The position numbers were made by a program, and so were the translations under genes. Below are positions 27,494 to 39,390 of a DNA stretch of 64,000 nucleotides, one piece after another. How positions within the stretch are numbered: position 1 is the first letter of the stretch; each line of letters starts with the position of its first letter. Source of the stretch: Symsagittifera roscoffensis (Eukaryota; Xenacoelomorpha; Acoela; Convolutidae); the NCBI RefSeq assembly GCF_963678635.1, contig NC_087066.1:55570312-55634311 (forward strand), in the 5' to 3' direction. A model generated the notes under the pieces. That model ran no database searches and was not told the DNA's origin. It worked only from the letters and a program-made list of their open reading frames with translations.

Positions 27494-29143
27494 TTCGGTC
27501 GTTAGGTATTTTCCCCACTCTAGTGAATAGATCTTTGAACTCGTTAAAAATCTTGTCAGATAAAGAAGGTAGTTTTTGTGCTCCCTCTCGAGTGTGGGTT
27601 GGTTGACCATGCAGATTGGTTGGGGGCATTTCCTCTGTGCTACTTCTATGCCCAGCTTGGGTAAATTGTCATTCCCCAGAATGTTTTGTTCTTGTCCGCC
27701 AGTTATGATGAACGGGGTATCTTCGCTGATCCACCCATTGGACTGTGTTCTGACAATTATCTTTCCAAGGATATTGATCGTGTCGTTGGTGAATCCGCAG
27801 TATAGGTCTTTTATCCTTTTCTCCACTGGGTGTATCTTGAGGTTGGGGTACCTCAGTTTAATTTCGTGTAGTACATTCTGTTTTAAAAAATTTACATGGC
27901 TTGCTGAATCTACAGGTATATTCATATTCAAAATCATATCCCAGCCGATGCCTAGGTTCAGGAGTTTCTTTGTTTCGAGACCGTTTTTATCGTAAATAGT
28001 TCTAACGCTCAACGCCGAGAAGTCGTCATCGTCACTCTGTCCGTACTCGTTCCACGCATTTATAACATCGCACGATTCGTGGTCTTCCGTCCACGAGTTT
28101 TCCGGAGGTGTGTTTGTACAATTCTCGGTATTTACATAATTATCTGATACAGTGTTTACAGTTGGTCTCTTATTGCGTGATTTACATAATTTGGCGAAGT
28201 ATCCTCTATAATTACAATTTTTACAGGTTATGTCCTTAGCTGGGCAAACGTTTGAGTGCCCCTTCGTCAATGCATTCCCGCATTTCATGCACGAGTTACT
28301 CCGTTCGATGTTTAGGCTCGGCTCCTTTTTGATCTGATTGTGATTATTAAAAGATTTAAAAGTTGTCTCGTTGGTCGACGACCGTGACATATTTGTCAAT
28401 TTCTGGTGATTAAAATATCCCTTTTCGTCAATTAAAGCTTGATTTAGTGCTTCGGACGGGCTTATGGTTGCTGATAGTAGCTTCCTTTGGGTATCTGTGT
28501 TCTTCATATTGCAGATGAAGATGTCCCTTATCCATTCCACCTCGTCAGATTCCTTGATGTTGCATGTGCTGGCCAGGTCCGTCAGGGCTCCCCAGAATTG
28601 TTCGTACGACTCGCGGTCTTTCTGCTTTCGATTTAATGATTTATATCTGTCGAACGTAGTATTGGGCGGTTTGTTAAATGCTGCGTCTAGTAGAGTCCAG
28701 AACTCTGAGAACGTTTTTGCTAAAATTTTGACTCTCGGGTTCTTTTGTGTAAAAATTCTTTTTCCTTCGCTCCCTAGGGCTAGAAATAAAATTGATCGCA
28801 GTTTCTTATCCGCCTCCGTTCGTCTCATTCCATTAAATTTCCTCTTTTCTTCGTTGATCCGCTTCTCTTCGACGGATTCATACTGTTTCATCGCGTTTTT
28901 GTTCCTGCTCTCTCTATTGGCTCTTTCCGCGTCCGACTCGCTGCCTGTTGCTTGATCCAAAATTGGTATTTGCGTCTCTGGTATCTCTGGTCCACGCAGG
29001 CTCTCTAAGTCCAGATTTTCTTTAGCAATGATCGCCAATTGGAATGGGTCACTCCATTGGTTCCAAGCATGCGGTGGCTCTAGAGTATGATTGGGCCAAA
29101 AGGGGGGAATTCCACGCACGTTCGAATCATTTGACTGCGCCAT
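27467..29143 (-). CDS. gag: gag-protease ORF of element 2, 558 aa
   Basis: The frame opens with MAQSNDSNVRG. The A of the ATG is the last LTR base and the TG is the first two bases of the primer site. A Gag capsid-like helical region spans about residues 25-260. Two zinc-knuckle motifs follow near 285-330: CMKCGNALTKGHSNVC with unusual spacing, and CKNCNYRGYFAKLC in which the usual His is Tyr. A retropepsin is indicated by PVDSASHVNFL near residue 409 and NILGNDNLPKLG about 80 residues later. It ends at TAA in an overlap with pol. The ORF is intact, but with pol broken the copy is not autonomous. Confidence 0.85.
   Translation of the reverse strand: MAQSNDSNVRGIPPFWPNHTLEPPHAWNQWSDPFQLAIIAKENLDLESLRGPEIPETQIPILDQATGSESDAERANRESRNKNAMKQYESVEEKRINEEKRKFNGMRRTEADKKLRSILFLALGSEGKRIFTQKNPRVKILAKTFSEFWTLLDAAFNKPPNTTFDRYKSLNRKQKDRESYEQFWGALTDLASTCNIKESDEVEWIRDIFICNMKNTDTQRKLLSATISPSEALNQALIDEKGYFNHQKLTNMSRSSTNETTFKSFNNHNQIKKEPSLNIERSNSCMKCGNALTKGHSNVCPAKDITCKNCNYRGYFAKLCKSRNKRPTVNTVSDNYVNTENCTNTPPENSWTEDHESCDVINAWNEYGQSDDDDFSALSVRTIYDKNGLETKKLLNLGIGWDMILNMNIPVDSASHVNFLKQNVLHEIKLRYPNLKIHPVEKRIKDLYCGFTNDTINILGKIIVRTQSNGWISEDTPFIITGGQEQNILGNDNLPKLGIEVAQRKCPQPICMVNQPTLEREHKNYLLYLTRFLTSSKIYSLEWGKYLTTESNSFSLTF
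27572..27578 (-). promoter_or_regulatory. Candidate -1 frameshift slip site, element 2
   Basis: Downstream of here the true pol reading is in the -1 frame relative to gag-pro, with coherent Pol sequence (LPSLSDKIFNEFKDLF) opening right at this point. The heptamer in gag phase is C-AAA-AAC, one base from the strong A-AAA-AAC type. The mismatch weakens P-site re-pairing. Confidence 0.35.
29133..29142 (-). promoter_or_regulatory. Primer-binding site, tRNA-Ser type (element 2)
   Basis: TGGCGCAGTC follows the LTR with no spacer. It is complementary to the 3' end expected for serine tRNAs whose acceptor ends GACTGCGCCA, a primer used by several insect Gypsy elements. Matching beyond 10 bases cannot be judged without the host tRNA. 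Confidence 0.75.
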
Positions 29144-29354
29144 AATAAACTATTCTAATTCTATGTCTCAGTATGTTCAATTATAGTACATAAACTTAGA
29201 AAGACTAAAACTGTTAAAAGGAAGTAAGTGAATTAAGAACGTTAAAAGAACAACTGAACTTCCAGTCATATCGACCAATGGTCGTAACTAAATTGGCTAA
29301 CAGTTATTAATTAAATACCGAAGGTCATTTAATACACTAAAACAAATCACAACA
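29143..29354 (-). repeat. 5' LTR of element 2
   Basis: Full-length match to 22907-23118, bordered by the TGCCG target duplication on the right and by the primer site on the left. Confidence 0.9.
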
Positions 29355-29359
29355 TGCCG

Positions 29360-29664
29360 ATACTCATCACACAGCAGTCTGAAATAGTGCTCTTTTTCTT
29401 TCAAAGTTAAATTTTAGTTCCAATTGGCTAAAAGCGCAACTGGTATATCAAACAAAAAACATTTTTCAGACTTCAATGATATTGAATGCCTTTCTCAAAA
29501 CACATGGAAAAAGTTTTTGCTGATGCATATAAAACTATTTTGAATAATTGCGCAGTAATGGTTTTCCTCAGAAGCTTGAAATTTGGACACTTTGCTCCAT
29601 TTCAAAAGTTCATAAAGGAGACAGGAGCAAAAAAAGTTCACAAAATGCAGACCAAGCTGGTTGT
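29360..29664. other. Flank of element 2, nothing identified
   Basis: AT-rich flank. The plus-strand frame at 29486-29695 has no recognisable features. Confidence 0.35.
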
Positions 29665-30300
29665 GTTTGGGCCGACTCGTTTTAAGCTAAAATGAGTTTT
29701 ACTGAGTTCGACCCAAGCGTGCTACGTTTTGACCGACTCGATCATAGGATAAACGTATTCGATTGTGGTCGACAGAAGCGGGTTCTTATTCGACTGACTC
29801 GCCCCCGAAATGTCTGTGTCTCGATCAATTCGAACGAAGGAAAAAGGGTTCGACTTTGCTCTACCCAAGCGTGTTATCTTTTGACTGGCAAATGGTTGAC
29901 CAAATATTTCGACCAACTATTTGGCAAAGTCTGTATAATTTATGCAGGTCAAACTTTGTTCAACCTTGATAATTTTCACCACCAGCAAGTATAATAAATT
30001 GAATGTTTTTGTGTCGTAACATATTTCAAACTTATTTTTTGATTATTCAAGTTTTTCATTTTGGAGGTGACATTGCTCTTTTTGAAAAACATTGCTTCTC
30101 GGACTTTTGTTTAAGAAGATGCGTAGCACATATGTTGAGTTCAACTATGTTACAAGACTGTATTTGACCATGTTTCGACCACACTTTGTTTTCGACTTTT
30201 CGTTCGACTATGTTTCGACCACACTTTGCCTTTGACTTGTGCTCGACTGTGTTTCAACCATAATTTTTTTCAACCATAATTTTTAAAGTTGTCCTCAAAC
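29665..30300. repeat. TCGAC/GACTCG-rich motif region 1
   Basis: Short words TTCGAC, CGACTCG, TTTCGACCA and variants recur well above background at irregular spacing, for example TTTCGACCACACTTTG twice near 30175 and 30215. Similar vocabulary returns at 51380-52070. Confidence 0.5.
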
Positions 30301-31759
30301 GTAAGGGCTGTTTTTGACCACGGATTTTGGGTGGAACAACATCTGTGTGTTTGATTGAAACATACGTCAAACACCCCAACCCAGGATGTGAAGTGTTTCA
30401 TCTGCTAAAAACAAAATTTTTCGAATTCTGGTACAAGTAGTGGCGGAAAACTTGTCTCATTTTTGTTGAGGAAGCGAGTTACAGATTTTTTACCAACCAT
30501 CTCATTGCTGGTTTTACATTGATCTCTGACTAAAATCAGTGCCTGTGCTCTTTTTCTGATATACTAGATCATGATTTCAAAACGGTTGCCGTCAGACAGC
30601 AATCTTTCAAAGTTTTTATCTTGTTGCAACTGATATATTGGTTTCACCACATTCAATTCTGTTCCGTCCAATATTGTCATTGGCAACACAGATACTAAAT
30701 TTTTAGATAAATTCACACTGTCAACCCAATTCTGCTCCGAAGTTGTACCCAGTAAGTTTCATGAGGTCTTGAAAAAAAAATTACCAAAGCTTTCAGAGAG
30801 AAGTAATCTGTCGACAGAGGACTTTTCTCTGAAAGTTTTGTAATGACCTTTGAAGAATTGAGAGAACATTGGATACAAATTGAAGATGACTGTCCTTTCC
30901 TAAGTAACATAGAAATTGTTTCGAAACAATTGTTCACCCATCGCTTGCGTCAAGTCTGTTGTTGAAGCTTGAACAAGCTATTGTTTTTTGGAGTGCTTCT
31001 AGTCTCAACCAGGGATGCGGACGGACTAGTCCTGACTGAAACACAGTTGAGAAAAAGATCTTGCTTTTTTGTGGCTGTTGTTGCGCGTGCGCATCGAAAT
31101 TGAGAAAACTTCTTTCTCATATTATTACACAAAACACCACAATATGAGATTTTTGACATAATTGAACTATTTGTATATCGGTATTTGTATATCGGAGACG
31201 TTTTATGCAGACACTTGGTTAGAGAGCATAAAGCTTCCAATTTTTTGAAGAGAAACTTTGAAGCTTGAAATTTGTTTCATCTGTCCTTCCTGACTCCTGC
31301 AACTGGTTTCAAACATTTTTTTTTGTATTTTTCAAGTTCATTTTCTCCAACCTTATTCGCATAAATTGTTGCTCGGCGAAAGCGCTAAATTTTATGATTT
31401 GAAAATCGTTCATGTGGGTTATTCGCATAGGTTTGGTGTTCGCCGGCAAATGTATCATAAGAAAATGATAAACATTGGAAGTTCGAATCGTACAATTTTT
31501 TTTGTACTTTTACACTGCTAATTTAGTTATATTTTAGTTTAAGTCTTCCCCCTCTACATTTTTTTTGTGCCTTTCGAAGAAAATGACGGAATATTTTCAC
31601 TCGAGTCCACTTTTTAATTTTAAATTTCGATTCTTTCATGAGCAGTTTTCGACGTTTGACGTTTTTTTTTATATCAGCCAAAAAATTGTTGTTATGAGCT
31701 CAAATTATGAACAAAAAACTAATTTTGCTCGTTTTTTGTAAATAAAAAATAAGTGGTTT
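30301..31759. other. Intergenic, nothing identified
   Basis: AT-rich. Short frames at 30713-30937 and 30950-31240 show no domain, signal peptide or splice context. Confidence 0.35.
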
Positions 31760-32080
31760 AAATATGGCAATTTGGCCAATTTGGGACAATTAGGGCGTGA
31801 TACATTTCTTATTTTTAACGCGGAAGCGGAGATTTAATTCGTCTTTGAAATTGTTCCAAGGTGAATTGAAATTGAGGCATCCCATTTGGTCTATTTAACT
31901 ATTTGCTATTAGCGAAAAATCTCATTTTGCACTTTACAAAGCCTGTAGAAATCTGAAAAAAAAACTTTCGAATTTTAAAATTTTTTTTGGAAAGTTTCAC
32001 CCATTGTTTTTTATAAAAACGCAGAGTACTCCATAGACCTTAACGAGCAATTGGAACGTTCAAGAGTTCGCCTTGATACG
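31760..32080 (+). mobile_element. Decayed Helentron-like repeat, opposite orientation (family D)
   Basis: Diverged plus-strand versions of the family interior (TTTGGCCAATTTGGGACAAT) and of its terminal region (GAACGTTCAAGAGTTCGCCT then GATACGCACAGCTTG) occur in the right order, with a broken hairpin. Confidence 0.45.
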
Positions 32081-32639
32081 CACAGCTTGTTTTGTTGAAT
32101 ATACCAAGTTGGAAATGTTAAATTTATTGCGTTGTGGTGTAAAAAATTGGGAAGGTTATAAGCCTCATACATGAAGACAACTGCAATAGAAATAAATTTC
32201 TGCGTACTTGCAATCCGTAACAGTATTTATTTCACGATTTAGTTTAACTTGATAAGCAATATTTATTTCTGTCAAAAAATATAATTAATACTCTGCCTTA
32301 AAATCTAAAAACGAATTTTTCGTGTTTTTTGGGCTTCTAGTTTTATAGGTTTTATAACTTTTTTAAAGACTTTGTTTTTTATGCTCAAAATCTTCCCGTA
32401 TCACCAAAAAAGTTGAGATTGAAAATGATTGTAGAAAAAAATCAAGCTATAAATAGACTTGAGATAAATTTGACAAATACTTTATACTAATACTACACTC
32501 TTACTTTTACTGATACTAGACTAATACCAATAATTATTTTTAAGGTTTTTTTTTAGTTTTGAAAAGTTTTTTTTTGCAATTGTTGCCTTTGAAAAAATTG
32601 CTTCTCTCAATTTCCAAACTTGAAATATAAAGGCATTTT
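32081..32639. other. Intergenic, nothing identified
   Basis: AT-rich DNA with no recognised feature. Confidence 0.35.
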
Positions 32640-33164
32640 TAGGCTGTTAGTTCCTGTGTTCCTAGATTTTTTAGCATTGTAGATGTTAACTTCACAGACT
32701 GGTAAAAACTGAGATCCTGTGACACAATCGGCATTTTATCATAGTGGGTATTATTCTGTTGGGAGCTGTACCAAGAAAAGCTTAAGCGTTAGAACATTCG
32801 GTGAATCTTTTCTAATACATCACCCAAGAAAATGATTTTCCTGAAAATTAAAAAGTAAAAAGACATTTTAGCGCAAAAAAAAGTTAAGAAGTTGAAACAC
32901 TACCTGTTGATAACTGCCTGTTGATAATTGCCTGAAAATATCTAATTTTCTCCTCGCCTGCCACGCAGTAAGAACCTTGGCCTGGCATCAAGAAACACTT
33001 TTTGATTCAAGTTTTGGTTTAAATTTAATTTGGCAGGCAAAGTTGGATTTCGCCTTACAACCTTTCTCACTAACCTTTGCAGTAAGGCAATTCGTATAAT
33101 TGACATAAGCAAGCAAAATTTCTTGTTTTCAAAATTTTTTCCATTTTAATGACAAATGTTTAAC

Positions 33165-33687
33165 AAGACTGCTCGTGTCAGGGCAAAGCCCTGAATGTTC
33201 CTACTGCCTTTTAAGGTTTACGGAGCAGTAATAACATACGTATCATTAACAAATTAAATGTAATAAAAAAAAATTGAATTTGAAATTTTTTCTTTGAAAG
33301 TCGTCCCCCCACGCGTCATATAAACTACAAAAGAATAAATTTCGCTCCTTGTATCAAAATAATTATGGCAAATAAGGTCCTTTCAACCAGTTTGGAACGA
33401 ATTCTAAGACGGAACAAAGTTCCGCTTAAGCGATAATAGCGCAAAATATATTGCGTGTTAATTGTCCCAAATTGGCCAAAATGGCAATCCTTAAACCCCC
33501 ATAACTTTACGAAAAATGATCACCGGTGAAATATCTTTTCAAATTTAAGCTCAGGACAACAATACCTTTTGAATGATATAAAAAAGTTCCGTCAAAAATG
33601 GCTAGTTAAAAAGTCGAAATTTGTCTGAAAAAAAAACCCACCCCGAGCACAAATATTCCGTTACTTTCGTATCGAAAGTCGGAACAA
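33165..33687 (-). mobile_element. Helentron-like repeat, full copy (family D)
   Basis: Ends as in the 21998-22524 copy: AAGACTGCTCG with hairpin TCAGGGCAAAGCCCTGA on the left of the plus strand and GTCGGAACAA on the right. It is inserted into repeat K. The uninterrupted site is visible near 57897. Confidence 0.65.
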
Positions 33688-33712
33688 TAACTCGGAAAGT
33701 CGCAGAAATAAT

Positions 33713-34216
33713 TCAGCAAAGCGAAGCCCTGAATGTTCCGACTGCCTTTTAAGGTTTATGGAGCAGCAGTAATAGCATAAAAAATTAAAAGAAATAAAAT
33801 AAAATGAAATTTTTTTTTTTAATTTGAAATTTTTTTAATAAAAATCATCCCCCCACACGCCATATAAAGTACAAAAAGATAGATTTCGTTCCTTGTAACA
33901 AACCAATTATGGCACATAAGCTTCGTTCAACAAATTTGGAACGATTTCTAAGACGGATTAACTCGTTAGTAGCGCGAAATATATCGCGCGTTAATTGTCC
34001 CAAATTGGCCAAAATGGCAATCTTTAAACCCCCGTAACTTGATTATGATCACTAGTAAAATGATCACAGGTGAAATATCTTTTCAAATTTAGGCTCAGGA
34101 CAACAATACCTTTCGAATGATATAAAAAAAATTCCGTCAAAAATGGCTAGTTATAAAGTCGAAATTTGTTTGAAGAAAAAAACCCACCCCGAGCACAAAT
34201 TTTCCGTTATTTTCGT
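33713..34216 (-). mobile_element. Helentron-like repeat, truncated second copy (family D)
   Basis: This copy lies 25 bp from the previous one, in the same orientation. Its hairpin end is clipped and its other end stops within CCGTTATTTTCGTAC. Tandem placement is typical of rolling-circle elements. Confidence 0.6.
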
Positions 34217-34312
34217 ACATCGCTGCAAATACATTTTTTTTGCAAATACATCGCTGCAAATGTATTTTGACAAATACATCGCTGCAACTTTTTACAAATA
34301 CATCTCTGCACT
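34217..34312. repeat. Short tandem repeat CAAATACATCGCTGCAA, about 4 units
   Basis: The phrase CAAATACATCGCTGCAA recurs four times with variable T-rich spacers (the last copy reads CATCTCTGCA). It begins exactly where the truncated Helentron-like copy ends. Confidence 0.65.
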
Positions 34313-35082
34313 TTTTAGTCTCTGTATTTCAGTTTGCTTTTTTTATTGTCGCGATTGTGTTGTCACAAAAGAAATGGAGCGCTATGGGGCTATAGAGAGC
34401 TAAGGACAAAAAAACTAATTGGCGTTTGGGAGCAATTTTCCAATATTGCAACCTTGCTATAATTTTTTAAATAGTTTAAGGGCTATAGTTGACTATAACG
34501 GGAAAGATTGATAAATACATGTTTACAAGTGGTTTTGGTAAGCATCAGAGATACAAGTCTGTTTTAGACTTTATTTTCAATTATGCAAAAACACGGAGGC
34601 AAACAAAATTGAAGCTTTTGAGATAAATCATTTGCAAGCATTCCACAAAAACTTGCATAAAATAAAATCAATTTTCAATGGAAAAAAATAGAATCATCGC
34701 TTTTTTCCACTTTCTTTAATCTTCAAATTTCGACCTCGCAAAAAGGAGTTTTGATCATTGTCATAATACAAGGAAATTTGGTATAGTAAAAAACTAACGG
34801 ATGTGAATAGGTTTTTCTCCATACCTTACATCTAAAAATTACACAATTAGCCTTAATAACACGTAAAACAACTATAAAACAAGAAAAAATGAACTTTGGG
34901 GGTGGTGTGAGAAGTAGCCAGAAACGTTTTTTTTTGGTTATTGCATGAAATTAATGGAAGATTTTTGCGGACTGCGGTCAAAAAGAAGAAAAGCCATAAA
35001 GTAGACCAGTCATAAGCAAACCACGATTGCGACAATAAAACAAGCGTATGAAACCTCCTAACTTTTTTAAGGTTACATAGCA

Positions 35083-35277
35083 GTATTTAGACAACCGCGT
35101 ATTCAGACACGTCAGTATTTAAACAAATACTGTTTTAACCAATTAGAATTGAGACATGGAAGAAAATAATAATTTATTGTTATTTTTTTGGATTAATTAT
35201 GTCTTATCTCAATTCTGATTGGTTCATACAGTATTTGTCTAAAAATGACGAGTATGAATACGCGGTTGTCTAAATAC
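35083..35277. mobile_element. MITE family A, copy 2 (195 bp)
   Basis: The terminal inverted repeats GTATTTAGACAACCGCGTATTC are nearly perfect, with inner complementary arms around CAATTAGAATTGAGACA and TCTCAATTCTGATTGG. The interior is AT-rich. Same family as 18636-18832. Confidence 0.8.
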
Positions 35278-35349
35278 AGACCGCACTCCTTTTTTTACCA
35301 TTCTGATTGGCTTACAACGTGTCTACTTTTTGGGATGTCGACTTTTTGC

Positions 35350-35650
35350 GACATAATCAATTATGCGGTTCAAACTTTTCTTCTCATAATTCGTTTAACT
35401 TCCCATTGAATTGCGTTCAATCACCCGCCCAAAAGTTTCATTTTGATTGATTTGCTTATGATTAACTGCAATGGGTAGCGCAGGTTCATCATTCTGTCGT
35501 TTGCATTTGCAACATTGAAAACTTTTGCCTTCTGACTTTTGCTTTCCAGCTGCTACTTATTTGGTTACTACATTAACTTATATTTTGAGCTTGCAGATTG
35601 AAGTTTTGAGATTGCAGAAAAATTGAAACCCTGTGCACGGTTTGTTGTTC
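35350..35650. repeat. Dispersed repeat L, copy 1
   Basis: It matches 61400-61660 in order through blocks such as GATTAACTGCAATGGGTAGCGC, the GCTGCT...TATTTG stretch and CCCTGTGCACG. Diverged, no coding signal. Confidence 0.5.
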
Positions 35651-38600
35651 AATTTTATTTTTAAATAAAAAAAAAAATTCTCACTCCAATATAGAGTTTT
35701 CCAAAGCTAACAAAGAGATCCGGTTGCTGTGCCAGTGGCTTAGAACTTTCAGACCATATTCTAAAAAAACCAACTACATAAAAAAACTTTTCTTTTGTTT
35801 TTTCATATTGAGGTCGTTGCTGACATGCAATGTAATGAGAAACTATACAAATGCGTAGAAAGTAGTGATATAGGCATAATTGACATCACTTAACCAAAAA
35901 ACTGAATAAGCAAAAAAATAAAAAAAAGTAATTTTTCAAATCAATTTATAACAAAAATATCGTAACGTTGTTGATTTTTTTTTGCCTAGGTAGCGCTAAT
36001 TGAAGTTAATTATGAAGTTAATTATAAGTTAGGTAAGAGTAGCGCTAAATAAGCTTCGTTTTTTAGAGAACAAGTTTTTTAGATAACAACCATTGCTCGA
36101 TCACTTTACACGATCGCAGTTAGACTGAAACTCAGAATTTTCCAACCGGGTTTTTTGAAATATTGTAGTTTGAACTCAATTTTTCCGATGACTGTGGTAC
36201 CTAATCTTGCAAACAAAAAACAAAGATAACAAACTGAAACTATCGAATACAAATTTTACCCCCATTTTCAATGGTAGGAAAAAAATAAATTTAAAATTGT
36301 TTTATGTTACTTTTTCCACATGGTAAAAATTCAGAGATACAAACATTAGTTCGCGTTTTTTTACAAGTCGATTAAAAACATGCAGTTAAAAGCAAGTCTA
36401 ATTAAGTTTTCACACTGAAACAAACTGCTTGTCACTAGTTTTTATTTTATTCGATTCTTTCCTTGTTATTTTTTCTGCGCCGTCAAAACATATAATTCAA
36501 TTTGATAAAAGGTTCGTCCAAATTTGTCAAATTTTCAGTGTTCATTTTTTTCAATGAACCCTTAAAACACAAAAAACTTGGTTATTGATTTAAGTGTCTA
36601 CAATTTCTTTCGGCTCTTTTCGCAACTCTCCATTGTTGTATAAAAAAGCTATTTTAAAAACATTCAAGGAGCCTAATCGGTTTTTTCTAAAGTTTCAATT
36701 AATAAAAAATTCTTAAGAGAAATTTTTTCATTTTTTATAATGAAAAAGAGTGCAAGACGGAAAAATCTAAGCGTTAAGTTCCAAATTTGATATGTACAAA
36801 TTCTTTACCCCTTTTGTCCTAATTATACAAGGAGGCAGGAAACTAGAAAAAAAATTACTAAGCCTGGGGCTAGAATATGATAGGATGCATTTTTATTTGT
36901 CAAAAATGATAAGATTATTGTTGTTTGAAACTATGCTTTAAAAAATTTATCTCACTTTGAGAAGATTGATATACATGATTTATTACATGATTTATTAGAA
37001 ATGTCATCTTTGTTTGTCAAGCCCTAATTAATGGGCTGACAAACTTTATAACAATTGGACAAGGTAAATAGAAAAAAACTCGCTGGCAGAAGGAAAAGGA
37101 AAAGGAGCCCAAAAATCTGTTTCAAGACTAGCTTAAAATTTATCGTGCAAGCTTTCAACATATCAATAAATCTTTTCAATTAATTTAGTTTTCTTCCTGC
37201 AATGAGATCAATTCATAAGTTTTTGTTTATGAATTTGGAAAAAAATTGATTTTTATTTGGCCGAGTCTCAAATTTTCCTGATTATAATAGTATTTGCATC
37301 ACACTCTTTGTTAGTTTTTACAATAACTATCAAAAAATTTTTTCTGTTTTATTGTTAACATATTGTTAATCAAATTTAAAACTGTCAAAAAGTCATTTCA
37401 AAAAAGTTTTCAAAGTAAAATTCGTGTTTTGGTTTAATACGATCTTTTTAATTCTGTAGAAAGTTTTTTATAGAAGATTTCGTGTTGAATTTTTTCTATG
37501 ATTTTTATTGGTAAAGATGTCATTAGGCCATGATGAAACATTTTTTTCACAATTCGGATCTATTGGCATTATTATCTGTTTGTTTTTCTTCACACTCTCG
37601 GATCCAAAGATCCACAGAAATGAACAAAAAAATCAAAAAAGAGAAATTGGATCTAAGTTTTCGTCGAAAAAATGATTTAAAGAAAATGGTCATCCACTTT
37701 GTCATTTTTTCTGATCTTTTCTTAAACAGCCCATTTTAAAACAAAAAGTTTTGTGCTGATCTTCCTTTTTACCAAATTAATAAAACAAACACTTCTGCGC
37801 TTCTTAGGAAAATTTTAATGAAGAACTTGAGTTTCTAGCGCAAACGTCTACATGAAAAAACAATTATTATTGCTCTAAAAAAATTCCAAAGTGATTAGCC
37901 GAAAATGGAGGTCGTCACAAGGTGCAAAATGAAATGCGTATCAAAATATATGCAATCCAAAAAAATTGCCCAAAAAATTATGAAAATTTTTAAACGAAAT
38001 GATATTTTATTTCATTTGTTTATCAAAAGAAAAGGTTTTTCTTTCATGTTGTTTCGACAAATTGTTGCGAAGAAAATTGCTGTTGTATTTTCTGCAAGCT
38101 TATGGAAGTTTGAAAATTATCATTTTGACCAATAAGATAAGTCAAGCACATAGCATGCAAATGCGCTGATTTAGTCAGCAATAGAAATAGTTCTTTATGT
38201 GAAAACTGTACCAATTTTTTTTTCAAAAAAAAATTATATCATGAATATCAAAACGCATTCAGAAAATTTGACGCTTTGCCCTGTTTTGAGCTGTCAGTTG
38301 CGGATTTAGGGGAGAAGACGGTTTTTTTTTCAAACAGTTTAATTAAGTTAAAAAAAACGTGAATTTTTTCAAGAAAATTGTACAACCAGATGAAATGTTA
38401 AAAACCAATTGAAATACTTCAAAAAAACTTGGAAAAAAGAAACGTTTTAAACCATTGCGTTGAAATGGAATTATTTTTTTCTGGTATCGATTGAAAAAAA
38501 ATTATCTAGTCTTCAGACTACATCACAATCTCAATGTTCTAGCTGATGCTCTTCAACGAGCAAGATTAGGTCTCAAAATACCAGTGTTCTGAGGTAATTT

Positions 38601-39390
38601 TTGAAAGTCTAAAAAATTTCATTATGTCATTCTAGCAGCGAAGCATAACAGTTTATTCAAGGGACTAGGAGCAAAAGTTTGATATTTAGCAAGAAATTAT
38701 TCAGACTATTGGAAAAAGATACCGTAATAATGGATAACAGTAATTTTCATCCAAAATTAAGACCAGCTGCTTTTAACAAAATTTCAATATTTTCAGGGAA
38801 CTGAATAAAATTAATTCTTTTCAATTGACTTCTAAAAACATTGACAACTGTTGAACAAAATTGATGACAAAAAACTAAACTGAGACAAAACATTGCCTTA
38901 ATGACGCCAGCCTAAATTGTTTTTCTATTTTTTTCTGAGGTGAGGAATCAGCGGGTTTAGAATCAATCAAGAATAGCTGGTTTCATAGCAAGTTGCGCAG
39001 ATCGTTGCGCTTATAGTTTTTACTGACAAACAAAAAATGAAAATTTCAAGAAATTTTAAATTTCTAATAAAAAATTCAAAAGTATCCAAATCTGAAACCA
39101 AAAATCGAAGCTTACAACAACAAAAAAAAACAAATTTTGAAGCTACCAAATTTCTTCGAGGTAACCACCAAGGGTCAAAAAGTAACCTAAGCCACTACGC
39201 ACAAATAGAGTAGTCAGAATAGTAAGAGCATTGATGATGGTTAGAAGTACGGTAACAAATCTCCGTCTTTTAGTTTGCTGAAATCTCGTTTTGTCCTATT
39301 TGAATCGGTTTCTCCAACATTGGGTCAATTTCACTGCTAAAGTTCCGTTTCTCTATTTTTGATTTTCACATAAAAATTATCCCACTTTCA
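35651..39390. other. Intergenic, nothing identified
   Basis: 3.7 kb of AT-rich DNA with homopolymer runs. Short frames such as 37530-37739 and 37905-38135 are Lys/Phe-rich by composition only. Confidence 0.35.

Larger units (their letters stand above)
22907..29354 (-). mobile_element. Ty3/Gypsy-type retrotransposon, recent but pol-defective (element 2)
   Basis: Two 212-bp LTRs flank a minus-strand interior with gag, protease, RT, RNase H and integrase in Ty3/Gypsy order. TGCCG at 22902-22906 and 29355-29359 is a perfect 5-bp target duplication. The LTRs differ at roughly 10-12 sites, so the insertion is old enough for mutations, and pol carries several in-frame stops and a one-base shift. 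No env-like ORF is seen. Total length is 6448 bp. Confidence 0.92.
32640..34480. repeat. Dispersed repeat K, copy 1 (interrupted)
   Basis: 32640-33164 and about 34310-34480 match 57320-57900 and 57910-58090 in order, including a GCCTGCCA...CCTTGGCCTGGCATCA block and GACAAATGTTTAA. Between them lie two Helentron-like copies and a short tandem repeat that the other copy lacks. Confidence 0.6.
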
